A stretch of DNA of 64,000 nucleotides, from assembly GCA_026874595.1 (NCBI GenBank), contig CM049307.1, forward strand, positions 98,020,330 to 98,084,329, read 5' to 3'. Within the stretch, counting starts at the first letter, position 1; each line of letters begins with the position of its first letter. Under the pieces are notes generated by a model that did not search any database, was not told the origin of the DNA, and worked only from the letters and a program-made list of their open reading frames with translations. Positions 9,970 to 23,138 of the stretch are shown here, piece after piece. Source of the stretch: Sipunculus nudus (taxonomy: Eukaryota; Annelida; Sipuncula; Golfingiida; Sipunculidae). Made by a program: the position numbers and the translations under genes.

Positions 9970-12544
9970 CAGTCGCGGATGTCTGTCTGTTTGTCTGTCA
10001 TCTCTCTACAGGTCTCAATTTTGCACCAATCACTTTCAAACTTACACACTTTATAGATAATCAAAAATGCAAGAAGCCTATTGTTTTTGGTCAATATAGG
10101 TCAAAGGTCAAGGTCAAGGTCATCAAAAGTTCCTAAAGTGCTCTTTTCTTCATATCTCCATTACCATTTGTCATAGCCACTTCAAACATGGCTCATTTTA
10201 ATCGGCATTCCAAGGCCTTTTTTTTGACATGTAGCTCACTTAAATTTGCCGTTACCATGGTTACACTTTTTTGGGGAGGAATCATGGCATTTCGTGACAT
10301 TTTTCAAATTTGCAGCAATCGTACTGATTCTGAGATATTTTATGTAACAGAAGAATATCTCGAAATTATTTTTCCAGATTTTGGAAATGGCCGCCAGGGG
10401 GCGTTGCAGATGAAAAAACATGAAAATTTGTTTTGGTGCTATACCTCCAGAACTATTAAACATTGGGCCATTTCCATCGCAGCATCTTCAACTGGGGTCC
10501 ATGGGCTTATTTTGGCGCAAAGGTGCCAAAGTGCGCTATTGCCAGATTTCTCTATTTTTGGGGTAAAACTTTTGAATTTTGAAAATATGCAGTTTTCAGC
10601 TTCTTACTCTGTCAGTTTTTATGCTGGAGAGGTCAATTCTTTTGCATCCTGTAGCCCTTGGTGAGTTCTCGGTGATCCAATCAAAAATCTTGCCTAATCT
10701 CGCACCGTTTCTCGTCAAACGAGAGTCTTCGAGATTTCATTAAATATGACCTACAGGTTGCATTTTTTTAACAATGGCTTTGAAATTGATATATTTTGTG
10801 TTATTTATAAATATCTCGAAATCAGTTTTTCATTTTTTTGGAAATAGCCACCAGGGGGCGTGGTACCTGAAACACTGTAACATATCATTTTTCTGCAATA
10901 TCTCAAAAAATATTAAACGTGACACCATTTTTTTTTTTTTGGTCGTATCTGAAACTAGGAACATTGGCTTATCCCTTCGCACATGTTGCTTCGTGCTGCC
11001 GTTACCATGGTTACCAAATTTTGGGGTAAAACTTGACAATCTGAAAATTCGGAGTTTTCCAGCTTCTATCTCTGTTGATATTTGCGATAGACAGGTCTGG
11101 TTTTTGCCGTTAGACAGCATCCCTCTAGTTCTAAGCCATTCAATCGCAAGTCTCGTCATATCTCCCACCGTTTCTCGTGAAACGAGAACACGTGACCATT
11201 CAAAGAAATGCCTATAATTCTGTCATTTTTTACGCTACGGACACATGGTTTGCAGCGCTGGATAGCGGCTGACACTCGCAGTCACATTCAGAGGTCACAT
11301 TGTTAGTCTCGTCAAATCTCGCGCCGTTTTTCGCCATACCACGATACATGTTGGAGGCACAGTCACAACTTTATTGCTTGCCGAAAATCTTCGATTTTCG
11401 CAAGCATGTTCGTGACCCGCGTATGTTTGTTCCTTCATCTTCTCTTTTACACGAATATCTCAAAAGTTCTTTTTCATTTTCCCGGATATGGCTGCTAGGG
11501 GGCGCTGCACTATACCCATCCAAACAAATCAGTTTTTGCACATATTTCCGTAAGAGTAAACCTATATTACACAAACTGTAGCTTATTTTCTTTCTCTTGG
11601 CCTTCTGCAAAACATGGTAACGTCATCTGGTGTCCATCTTGTGTTACTTTGTCAGTATGTCCGTCTGTTTGTCAATTATCTTCAAATTCGCCTACTTGCT
11701 GGTTCTTGCATCTCACATATAGCAATCAACAAGCCAGATATTTGGAGGAATCCTTTTGAAACGAATACATCTCATGCCATTCACTAATATCACAAAACGC
11801 ATTCATCATCTTCAGGATATGTCCACTAGATGGTGCTGTGGTCGAACATCCCCAATATATCATTATTTGGCCATATCTCCAAAACTAGAAACCTCAATTA
11901 CATAAACTATAGCTTATTTTCTTCCTCTGAGTCTTCCCCATAACCTGGTTAAGTCATCTTGTCTTCATCTAGTGTCCCTTTGTCACTATGTCTGTTTGTT
12001 TGTCAGTTGTCCTCAAATTCGCCTGCTTGTTGGTTCTTCCGTCTCACTAATAGAATTCTACAGGACACAGTTTTGAAATAATCTTTTTTAAACTATTAAA
12101 TCTTATGTCTTACAGTAATATCTCGAAACAGATTATTAGCGAACCAGTGAGCTTATGCTATGGTGCAGCATCGTCCGTCGTCTGTAGGTTAACCATAGCT
12201 ATCTCAAAAACGTCAGGAACAAGCATCACCAATTTTTTTTGTAAATAAACAGTCATCTGAAAAGCTCTATCGGATTTTGTTTATTTTTTGGCTATCTGCA
12301 TTTACTGAGATTTTAAAGGGAAAAAGCTAAAAAAAAGCTTTAAAAATCTTCTTCTGCGAAACTGTCCAGCCAAATTGTCCAATATTGCTAAGAAATGATC
12401 TCTGGAACAATCTATCTCAAGTTTGTTCGAATGGTTTCAGTTTGGAGATTGAACACGAGGTGGAACTTAGTCATCTGTCCAAAAAAGCAAACTAACATTA
12501 AAATCTCAGAAACGGCTAGAGCTGTCATTACCAGACTAGAGTTA
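9970..12544 (+). repeat. Composite repeat, first block (single-copy arrangement)
   Basis: One head (10000-10130) is followed by CATGG palindromes at 10251 and 11001, dyads near 10700 and 11170, and motif runs ending in GGGGGCG near 10400, 10855 and 11500. A second sub-block type starts near 11580 (GTAACGTCATCTGGTGTC, then TTTGTCAGTATGTCC) and is repeated near 11940 and again at 18190-19200. Confidence 0.65.
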
Positions 12545-14994
12545 GAAAGCTCTAGTTTTTTGCATTGTCTAGCATTTTATACGCTCTGTGCTAAATTAAT
12601 GCAAGTCTCGCAAAATCTTGTGCCATTTGTCGTCACATGAGACTTTTCGAGATTTCATAAAATACCATTTAGAGGTTGCAGTTTTACAGCTGAGGTTCTG
12701 AAAGTGACATATTTTCTGTTGTTCTGCATTATCTCGAACATGTTTTTTCATTTTTCGGAAATAGCCACCAGGGGGCGTGGCACACTACAACTTATCATTT
12801 TTCCGCAATATCTTAAAAATTATTAAGCAAATAAAAATTTTTTTGGTCGCATCTAAAACTAGGATCATTGCTTTATTCCTTCCTACATATAGCCTTGTGG
12901 TGCCGTTACCATGGTTACCAAAGTTTGGGGTTAAACTTGACGATCTGAAAATATGTAGTTTTTGGCTTCTATCTCGGTTAATATTTATGTTTTAAGGGTC
13001 TAGTTTTTTTCATAAGGCTGCTTTCTCTTGGTTCTAAGCTATTCAATTGCAAGTCTCGTCAAATCTCGCTCGGTTTATTGCCAAACGAGAAATTACGAGA
13101 TTTCACAGAAATGCTTATAACTTGATCACATTAAAGCTAAATTGGAGCAGTTTTCAGCATTTGGTAACATTTCAGAAGCTGGACATGATTACACTGCAAA
13201 TCTCGTATCATCTCCCGCCAAACGAGAATATTTTAGATTTTAAACAAATGTCTTTATCTCGGTCATTTTCATGCTAGATATTTTATTTTTCTATTGTTCA
13301 AGAATCATTTGACTAGTTTTAAGTGACACAAGTGAATATCTCGTCCTATCTCGCACTATTTATCGTCAAACAAGAACATGGAACCATTCAAAGAAATGCC
13401 TATAATGCTGTCATTTTTTACACTACAGACATATAGTTTTTAGCATATGACAGCATCTGATACTCTCAGCTAAATCATGTGATTATATTGGAATTCTCGT
13501 TAAATCTCGCCTCGTTTTTTATCAAATGATGAAGATACACCCAATTGCCGTGAGCACAAGTGGCTTCAGGGTTGACCGGTAAGTGCCGGCAAGGCCATTA
13601 CAGTTGCAAGTTGGCGTGCGCGGTCGTCCATGAATTTCACAAAGCAGCATTGAAAAGAGGACAAAAGCCGCTAAATTTGAATTGAACACACCTGTTATTT
13701 TCATTGTGCCCCCTTGTGGTGCCACTTGTGTTGCCAGGAACCACTGGCAAATCTTTCAAACCAGGGACGGATCCCCGATTTTGAAGTTGGGTGTGTCAAA
13801 ATATGGGCGGATCCCTGGTTAAGCAATTGGGGGAGGGGGGGGGCAGGGGATTTAATTTTAATTATACATCAAATATTTATAATAAAAAATATAATATTTC
13901 GAAACTAATTTTTTTCTTTTAGAAAATAGCCGCCAGATGGTGCTGCAGCAATCAGTATTGTGCCATATCTCCAAAACTCTACACACTGTCACAACATTGA
14001 TTGCAGAATCTGATACTAGATTTAATGCGTTTATCCTCCTGGGGACTCTGTCATATTCTACAGGGGTTAAATTTTAATTATAAATCTAATATATACATTT
14101 TATATATATATATAATATATATATATATAATAAAAAAATATCTGGGAACTTATTTTTTTTCCTTTTAGAAATAAGCCGCCAGATGGCGCTGCAGCAATCA
14201 TTATTGTGCCATATCTCGAAAACTATAGACAGTGTCACAACATTGATTGCAGCATTTGAAACAAGATTTAATGCGTTTATCCTCGTGGGGACTCTGTCAT
14301 ATTCTTCCATTACCATGGGGACCTAATATACGTTCAATTATATTCTTCTTTTTCTTAAAATTCAAAATATGGAGTTTTATTCTAATAGACGGTTTTCCAT
14401 TCTCCATGACAGGAGTACATGGCCTTCACATGGCGATTTTTCCCGTATGTCTGTCTGTTTGTCTGTCTACTCATCTGCGACTTTTGAAAATCAGCATAAC
14501 CACACAAAATTGTGCTTCTGTTTCCGCCATAATTGGGGTAATTCATTTTGCCAGTTCCAAACGTAACCTGACTGTCTGCTGTATGTAGTATCCTAGTTTG
14601 ACTTTCTTATTTCCGCTTCCGGCAAGCGTTCGACCTCTGGTCGTCTAGTTTGTCTGTTTGTCTGTTTGTCTGTCTGTCTGTGCTCTACTGGCCACAATTT
14701 TGCACCAATCGTTCTGAAACTTATAGGTAAAGTGTAAGATCTGTTCTCCTCGGAGCCTATTGTTTTTGGTCATGATCGGTCAAAGGTCAAGGTCAGGGTC
14801 ACCAAAAAACCTAAAATATTTATTTTCTTCATATCTTCGTCAATAATAATCGTAGCCGCATAATCTGTAGCTTATTTTATTCCTCTTTATGTTAGCTTTT
14901 CAAGTGCTAGCAAATTTTTCCGGTGAATGGTTACCATGGTAACGTATTTTTGCGGGAAAATCAGAAAATTCGAAAATTTGCCTCCAAATTTCTC
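12545..14994 (+). repeat. 2.5-kb direct duplication, left copy
   Basis: It matches 14995-17830 with an offset of 2450-2470 bp (for example GCAAGTCTCGCAAAATCT at 12601 and 15051; GATGAAGATACA near 13528 and 15996). It includes two 200-250-bp sub-units (13850-14310) that end in ATCCTCSTGGGGACTCTGTC. The two copies differ by scattered substitutions, so the duplication is not recent. A matching minus-strand open frame of 67 codons near 13522-13725 and 15990-16193 is carried by the duplication; its protein is unrecognised and it lacks support as a gene. Confidence 0.8.
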
Positions 14995-16722
14995 AGAGGT
15001 CTAGTTTTTTTGCACTGTGTAGCATTGAATATGCTCTGTGTGAAATTAATGCAAGTCTCGCAAAATCTCGCGCCATTTGTCGTCAAATGAGACTTTTCGA
15101 GATTTCATTAAATACGATTTAGAGGTGGCAGTTTTACAGCTAAAGTTCTGAAAGTGACATATTTTCTGTTTTTCTGTATTATCTCGAACTTGTTTTTCCA
15201 TTTTTCGAAAATAGCCACCAGGGGGCGTGCTACTGGAAACACTACAACTTATCATTTTTCCGCAATATCTAAAAAAATATTTGGCATATAACCAATTTTT
15301 TTGTCGCATCTAAAACTAGGATCATTGCCTTATTCCTTTGTATATATAGCCTTGTGCTGCGGTTACCATGGTTACCAAATTTTAGGGTAAAACTTGGCAA
15401 TCTGAAAACATGATGTTTTTGGCTTTTATCTCTGTTAATATTTATGCTACAAGGGTCTAGTTTTTTGCATAAGGCAGCATTCCCTTGGTTATCAGTCATT
15501 CAATGGCAGGTCTCGTCAAATCTCGCTCTGTTTATTGCCAAACGAGAAATTACGAGATTTCACAGAAATGCTTATAACTTGATCACGGTTAATGCCAAAA
15601 TGGAGTAGTTTTCTGCATTTGGTAGCATTTCAGAAGCCGGACATGATTATTCTGCAAATCTCGCTACATCTCGTATCATCTCCCGCCAAACGAGAATATT
15701 TTAGATTTCGAACAAATGTCTTTATCTCGGTCATTTTCATGCTAGATATTTTATTTTTCTATTGTTCAAGAATCATTTGACTAGTTATAAGTGACAAAAG
15801 TGAATATCTCGTAAAATCTCGCACCATTTGTCGTCAAACGAGAACACAGGACCATTTAAACAAATGCCTATAATGCTGTCATTTGTTACACTACTGACAT
15901 ATAGTTTTCAGCATGTGACAGCCTCTGACACTCTCAGTCACATTATGTGTTTATATAGCATTTCTCGTCAAATTTCACCTCGTTTTTTATCAAATGATGA
16001 AGATACATCCAATTGCCGTGAGCACAAGTGGCTGCAGCGTTGACCGGTAAGTGCCGGCAAGGCCATTACAGTTGAAAGTTGGCGTGCGCGGTCGTCCATG
16101 AATTTCACAAAGCAGCATTGAATAGAGGACAAAAGCCGCAAAATTTGAATTGAACACATCTGTTATTTTCTTTGTGTCCCCTTGTGGGGCCATTTGTTTT
16201 GCCAGGAACCACTGGCAAATCTTTCAAACCAGGGACTGATCCCCGATTTTGAGGTTGGGTGTGTCAAAATATGGGCGGATCCCTGGTTTAGCAGTGGGGG
16301 GGGGGGGGGGGCGCAGGGTTTAAATTTTAATTATACATCAAATATTTATAATTAAAAAATATAATATTTCGAAACTTATTTTTTTTTCTTTTAGAAAATA
16401 ACCGCCAGATGGCGCTGCCGCAATCATTATTCTGCCATATCTCCAAAACTATACACACTGTCACAACATTGATTGCAGCATATGATACTAGAATTTAATG
16501 CGTTTATCCTCGTGGGGACTCTGTCACAAAATATCTGGGAACTTATTTTTTTTTCTTTTAGAAAATAGCGCCAGATGGCACTGGAGCAATCATTCATGTG
16601 CCATATCCCCAAAACTATAGACAGTGTCACAACACTGATTGCAGCATCTGAAACAAGATTAAATGCGTTTATCCTCGTGGGGACTCTGTCACATTCTGTA
16701 GGGGTTAAATTTAATTAAACAT

Positions 16723-16759
<37 letters not shown>

Positions 16760-17830
16760 AAATAAATATCTGGGAACTTATTTTTTTTCCTTTTAGAAAA
16801 TAGCCGCTAGATAAGGCTGAACAATCATTATTGTGCCATATCTCCAAAACTATACACACTGTCACAACATTGATTGCAGCATCTGATTCTAGATTTATGC
16901 GTTTATCCTCCTGGGGACTCTGTCACATTCTGCAGGGGTTAAATTTAATTATACATCAAATATATATATAATAAAATTTAATATCTGGGAACTTATTTTT
17001 TTTCCTTTTAGAAAATAGCCGTCAGATGGCGCTGCAGCAAGCATTATTGTGCCATATCTCCAAAACTATAGACAGTGTCACAACATTGATTGCAGCATCT
17101 GAAACTAGATTTAATGCGATTATCCTCGTGGGGACTATGTCATATTCTTCCATTACAATGGTGACCTAATATACGTTACAATTAAATTCTTCTTATTTTT
17201 GAAATTCAAAATAGGGAGTTTTATTCTAATAGACTGTTTTCCATTCTCCATGACAGAAGTACATGGCCTTCACATGGAGTTTTTTCTTGTCTGTCTGTCT
17301 GTCTACTCATCTGCGACTTTTGAAAATCAGCATAACCACACAAAATTGTGCTTCTGTTTACGCCATTATTCGGGTACTTCATTTGACCAGTTCCAAATGT
17401 AAACTGCCTGCCTGCTGTATGTTGTCTCCTAGTTTGACTTTCTTATTTCCGCTTCCGGCAAGCGTTCGACCTCTGGTCGTCTAGTCTGTTTGTCTGTTTG
17501 TTTGTCTGCACTCTCCTGGCCACAATTTTGCCACAATAACCTTGAAACTTACAGGGATGATGAAAAACATAATTTCTAGGTGCCCTATTGTTTTTGGTTA
17601 AAATAGGTGAAAGGTCAAGGTCAAGGTCGTCAAAACTTCTCAAAACGTTTTTTTCTTCATATCTTTGTGACTATTAGTCGTATCTACTTCAACAATAGCT
17701 TATTTTAATCGTCATTCCAAGGCCTGTCATCTGGTGTGTAGCTGACTCAAATTTGCCGTAACCATGGTTACAAATTTTGGGGGAAAAGTCATGATATTCG
17801 AAAATAAGGGGTCTTATTTTTCTAACTTTG
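14995..17830 (+). repeat. 2.5-kb direct duplication, right copy (expanded)
   Basis: Second copy of the block at 12545. It is longer because the TTTTAGAAAATAGCCGCC sub-unit is present four times (16318-17160) instead of two. A poly-G run (about 16285-16303) and an AT microsatellite (16727-16756) lie inside. It ends with a head block (17510-17640) and the start of a further unit. Confidence 0.8.
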
Positions 17831-19600
17831 TCAGTTTTAAAGCTAGAGTGATCTAGTTTTTTGCATCAGGTAGCATTCAACTAGTACTACAAGATTTTAT
17901 TACAAGTCTTGCAGTATCTCGTAAAATATCTCGTGAATAGAGATATTTCGAGATTTCATTCATCTTGCCCCAAAGGCCACATTATTGCAGGAATCTTTTT
18001 GAAACTGACATATTATAAGTCCTACACTAGTATCTCGAAATTGTTTTTTCATTTTTTGAATAGGGCCGCTAGGGGGCGCTGGATGCGAACCTCCCGAACA
18101 TATCATATTTTGGCCATATCTCCAAAATTATAAGCCTCAATTACATAAACTATAGCTTATTTTCTTCCTCTGAGTCTTCTCCATAATCTAGTGTAATCAT
18201 CTGGTCACACTTTTGTGACACTTTGTCAGTGTGTCTGTCTGTTTGTCAGTTGTCCTCAAATTCGCCTGCCTGCTCTTGCGTCTCACAAATAGCATTCTAC
18301 AGGCCACAGTTTTGAAAGAATCCTTTTGAAACTATAACATCTTAAGTCTTACACTAATATCTCGAAACCAATTTTTCATTTTCCGGATATGGCCGCTAGG
18401 GGGCGCTGAACTCGAACCTATCCCAACATATCATGCTTTGGCAAAATCTCCAAAACTATAAACCTCAGTTACATAAACTGTAGCTTTTTTCTTCCTTTGA
18501 GTCTTCTCCATAACCTGGAGTAGTCATCTGGACTCAATCTTGAGTCACTTTGTCAGTGTTTTCGTCTGTTTGTCAGTTGTCCTCAAATTCGCCTGCTTGT
18601 TGGCTCTTGCGTCTCACGTATAGCATTCTATAGGCCACAGTTTTGACGGAATCCTTTTGAAACTATTACATCTTATGTCTTACACTAATTTCTAGAAATA
18701 CATTTTTCATTTTCCTGATATGGCCACTAGTGGGCGCTGCACACGACCCTCACACACATACCATTGTATTGGCCATATCTCTACACCCAAAGCCTCAGTT
18801 ACATAAACTATAGCTTATTTTCTTCCTTTGAGTCTTCTCCATAACCTGTTTAAGGCATATGGTTTCAATCTTCTGTCACTTTGTCAGTGTGTCCATCTGT
18901 TTGTCCGTTATCCTCAAAGTCGCCTGCTTGCTGGTTCTTACGCCTTACATATAGCATTCTACAGGCCACAGCTTTGGCGGAATCCTTTTGAAACTGGGAC
19001 ATCTCATGTCATACACTAATAATACGAAACGCATTTGTCGTCTTCGGTATATGTCTGCTAGAGGCCGCTACAGTCGAGCCTCCCAAGTATATCATTAATT
19101 CGCCATACCTCCAAAACTATAAATCTAAATTACATAAATTATAACTCATTTAAATTTCTTCCTTTGAATCTTCTCAATCACCAGGTTATGTCATCTGGTG
19201 TCAATCTTGTCTCACAAAGTCAGTATGCTGTCTGTTCGTCTTTTGTTGTCAGCTTTGTCTGCTTGCCTGTTCTTTTGTCTCACATGTCATTCTAGGGGCC
19301 ACATATTCTCAGCAATGTCCCTGAGAGTCATTCCATTAATAGAAAACCGACAATATGTTCTGTCTGTCCTTCTGTGTTTCACTTCCGATTTCCGGCAAGC
19401 ATTCGACCTATGGTCGTCTAGTTTTTTGCTTGCCGGAAGATTTCCGGCAAGCATGTTGGTCAGTTGCGTATGTCCATTTGTCTGTTTGTTGCTTGCCGGA
19501 AATCTTCGATTTCCGCAAGCATGTTGGTCAGTTCCGTATGTCCATTTGTCTGTTTGTTTGTTTTTTTGTTTTTTTGTTTTTTTGTTTGTTTTTTTGTGTG
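17831..19600 (+). repeat. Composite repeat, 330-bp sub-repeats with GGCCGCTAGGGGGCG
   Basis: Four successive sub-units of about 330 bp each contain ATCTCGAAA, TTTTTCATTTTC, GATATGGCCGCTAGGGGGCG, GCCATATCTCCAAAACTAT, CATAAACTATAGCTTATTTT and GTCTTCTCCATAACC, in that order, near 18030, 18370, 18700 and 19030. Divergence increases rightward. A (TTTTTTTG)n tract at about 19560-19600 closes the block. Confidence 0.75.
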
Positions 19601-21319
19601 TTTGTCTGCGCTCTCCTGGCCACAATTTTGCAGCAATCGACATGACCCTTACAGGGTTGATTGACAACCGAACACCCTGGAACCCTATTGTTTTTGGTCA
19701 ACATTGCTCCAAGGTCAAGGGTCAAGGTCACGACAGGTGTGGTTAACGGTTTTTGCACTATAACTTCGCCATAAATAGGCTTATCCACTTCTGCAATAGC
19801 TCATTTTTTTCGTCATCACCTGGCCTTTCTTTTGGTATGTAGCTTACTTAAATTTGCCGTTACCATGGTTACATTTTTTGGGCAAAAATCATGGAAATTG
19901 GAAATAAAACGACCATTTTTTTGTAACTTTGTCAGTTTTTAAGCTAGGCAGATCTAGTTTTCGGCATTTTGTTCCACATGACCAGCTTGACACGACAGAA
20001 CTGAAAGTCACGCCAAATCTCGCGCCATATCTCGTCAAACGAGAAAAAACGAGACTTCGCGGAAATGCTTATACCTCGGCGACTTTTACAGCTAGACAGG
20101 TCTGGTTTTCGGCATTTCGTTCCACCAAACAAGCTTGACACGACAGAGCTGCAAGACAGGCCAAATCTCGCACCGAATCTCGTCAAACGAGAAAACACGG
20201 GATGTCACGGAAATGCTTATAACTGGGCCAGTTTTACAGCTAGACACGTCTTGTTTTCGGCATTTAGTTCCACTAGACCAGCTTGACACGACAGATATGC
20301 AAGTCTGGCAAAATCTCGCACCGTATCTCGTCAAACGAGAAAACACGATATTTCACGGAAATGCTTATAACTCGGCCAGTTTTACAGCTAGGCACGTCTG
20401 GTTTCCGGCATTTCCTTCCACATGACCAGCTTGACACGATAGATGTGCAAGTCAGGCCAAATCTCGCACCCTATCTCGTCAAACGAGAAAACACGAGATT
20501 TCACGGAAATGCTTATAACTCGGCGAGTTTTACAGCTAGACAGGTCTAGTTTTCGGCATTTTCTTTCACATGACCTGCTGGACATGACAGAACTGAAAGT
20601 CAGGTCGAATGTCGCACCGTATCTCGTCAAACAAGAAAACATGAGATTTCACGGCATTGGTTATAACTCGGCGAGTTTTACAGATAGACACGTCTGGTTT
20701 TCGGCATTTTGTTCCACTAGACCAGCTTGACACGACAGACATGCATGTCAGGCAAAATCTCGCACCGTATCCCGTCAAACGAGAAAACACGACATTTCAC
20801 GGAACTGCAGCTAGACAGGTCTAGTTTTCGGCATTGTGTCACATATGAACTGCTTGATTAGATAAAGCCATAAGTCTGCCCAAATCTCGCACCATATCTT
20901 GTGCAACGTGAACAAACGAGATGTCACTGAAATGCTTATAACTCGGCGCCTTTTACAACAAAGTAGTTCTAGTTTTCGGCATTTTGTCACATATAACCAG
21001 CTTGACATGACAAACCTGAAAACGTCTCACTGCTTCTTGTCAAACGAGATTTACGGGATTTCATGAAAAAATTTTGAACTTGGTCCCTTTTACACTAGAA
21101 AGATATGCAGCTGTTAAAGGTCAGCATGCATAAATAAACATATTATCCGTTTCTGCTGCCCCCACAATGTTGCTCATTCATATGACTGTTTCTACATGCA
21201 CTCTCTGTCTATCTGTCTGTATCATTTCCATTTCCGGCAAGCGCGTGACCTCTGGTCATCTTGTTTTTTTGTTTTTTTGTTTTTTTGTTTTTTTGTTTTT
21301 TTGTTTGTTTTTTTGTGTG
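19601..21319 (+). repeat. Macro-unit 1 (1719 bp) with 148-bp tandem units
   Basis: It runs from a head (TTTGTCTGCGCTCTCCTGGC) through an array of 148-bp units to a closing segment (GCATGCATAAATAAACATAT...TTCCGGCAAGCGCGTGACC). GGAAATGCTTATA starts at 20061, 20209, 20357 and 20505, and its variant at 20653, giving an exact 148-bp period. Each unit holds AAATCTCG...CGAGATTT arms around an inner TCTCGTCAAACGAGA hairpin. The period is not a multiple of 3, so the open frames in it are not coding. A (TTTTTTTG)n tract at 21262-21315 ends the unit. Confidence 0.9.
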
Positions 21320-23138
21320 TTTGTCTGCGCTCTCCTGGCCACAATTTTGCGGCAATCGACATGACCCTTACAGGGTTAATTGACAACCGAACACCCTGGA
21401 ACCCTATTGTTTTTGGTCAACATTGCTCCAAGGTCAAGGGTCAAGGTCACGACAGGTGTGGTTAACGGTTTTTGCACTATAACTTCGCCATAAATAGGCT
21501 TATCCACTTCTGCAATTGCTCATTTTTTTCGTCATCACCTGGCCTTTCTTTTGATATGTAGCTTACTTAAATTTGCCGTTACCATGGTTACATTTTTTGG
21601 GCAAAATTCATGGGAATTGGAAATAACACGACCATTTTTTTGTAACTTTGTCAGTTTTTAAGCTAGGCAGATCTAGTTTTCGGCATTTTGTTTCACATGA
21701 CCAGCTTTACACGACAGAACTGAAAGTTACGCCAAATCTCGCGCCATATCTCGTCAAACGAGAAAAAACGAGACTTCGCGGAAATGCTTATAACTCGGCG
21801 ACTTTTACAGCTAGACAGGTCTGGTTTTCGGCATTTCGTTCCACCAAACAAGCTTAACACGACAGAGCTGCAAGACAGGCCAAATCTCGCACCGTATCTC
21901 GTCAAACGAGAAAACACGGGATTTCACGGAAATGCTTATAACTGGGCTAGTTTTACAGCTAGACACGTCTGGTTTTCGGCATTTAGTTCCACTAGACCAG
22001 CTTGACACGACAGATATGCAAGTCTGGCAAAATCTCGCACCGTATCTCGTCAAACGAGAAAACACGAAATTTCACGGAAATGCTTATAACTCGGCCAGTT
22101 TTACAGCTAGACACGTCTGGTTTCCGGCATTTCCTTCCACATGACCAGCTTGACACGATAAATGTGCAAGTCAGGCCAAATCTCGCACCCTATCTCGTCA
22201 AACGAGAAAACACGAGATTTCACGGAAATGCTTATAACTCGGCGAGTTTTACAGCTAGACAGGTCTAGTTTTCGGCATTTTCTTTCACATGACCTGCTGG
22301 ACATGACAGAACTGAAAGTCAAGCCGAATGTCGCACCGTATCTCGTCAAACGAGAAAACATGAGATTTCACGGCATTGGTTATAACTCGGCGAGTTTTAC
22401 AGATAGACACGTCTGGTTTTCGGCATTTTGTTCCACTAGACCAGCTTGACACGACAGACATGCATGTCAGGCAAAATCTCGCACCGTATCCCGTCAAACG
22501 AGAAAACACGAGATTTCACGGAACTGCAGCTAGACAGGTCTAGTTTTCGGCATTTAGTTCCACATGACCCGCTTGACATAACAGAACTCCAAGTCAGGCA
22601 CAATCTCGCACCGTATCTCGTCAAACGAGAAAACACGAGATTTCACCAAAATGCTTTTAACTCGGCGATTTTTACAGGTACGAAGGTCTAGTTTTCGGCA
22701 TTGTGTCACATATGAACTGCTTGATTAGGTAAAGCCATAAGTCTGCCCAAATCTCGCACCATATCTTGTGCAACGTGAACAAACGAGATGTCACTGAAAT
22801 GCTTATAACTCGGCGCCTTTTACAACAAAGTAGTTCCAGTTTTCGGCATTTTGTCACATATGACCAGCTTGACATGACAAACCTGAAAACGTCTCACTGC
22901 TTCTTGTCAAACGAGATTAACGGGATTTCATGAAAAAATTTTGAACTTGGTCCCTTTTACACTAGAAAGATATGCAGGTGTTAAAGGTCAGCATGCATAA
23001 ATAAACATATTATCCGTTTCTGCTGCCCCCACAATGTTGCTCATTCATATGACTGTTTCTACATGCACTCTCTGTCTATCTGTCTGTATCATTTCCAATT
23101 CCGGCAAGCGCGTGACCTCTGGTCATCTTGTTTGTGTG
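21320..23138 (+). repeat. Macro-unit 2 (1819 bp), near-identical to unit 1
   Basis: It repeats unit 1 with very few differences, including a shared odd stretch GTCACATATGAACTGCTTGATTAG, so the duplication is recent. It holds one additional 148-bp-type unit (about 22505-22680) and lacks the long T/G tract before its closing segment. Confidence 0.9.

Larger units (their letters stand above)
10389..18741 (+). promoter_or_regulatory. Unidirectional array of CTCF-core-like motifs (about 14 good, 2 decayed)
   Basis: Motifs start at about 10389, 10846, 11490, 11822, 12763, 13928, 14174, 15213, 16400, 16567, 17017, 18063, 18391 and 18722; decayed ones lie near 16803 and 19053. The best read CCGCTAGGGGGCGCTG (18063, 18391) and CCGCCAGATGGCGCTG (14174), full matches to the bilaterian CTCF core CCRSYAGRKGGCRSY. 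Nearly all follow a run such as TTTTCATTTTTCGGAAATAG or TTTTAGAAAATAG. All lie on the plus strand. The copies are inherited through repeat duplication, so their number alone does not prove selection. Confidence 0.5.

Noticed and set aside
10188-10664. 158-codon plus-strand frame
   Set aside because: Lies wholly inside the composite repeat and spans several repeat blocks; no domain.
13522-16193. Duplicated 67-codon minus-strand frame (13522-13725 and 15990-16193)
   Set aside because: Carried passively by the 2.5-kb duplication; no homology, splice sites or promoter support.
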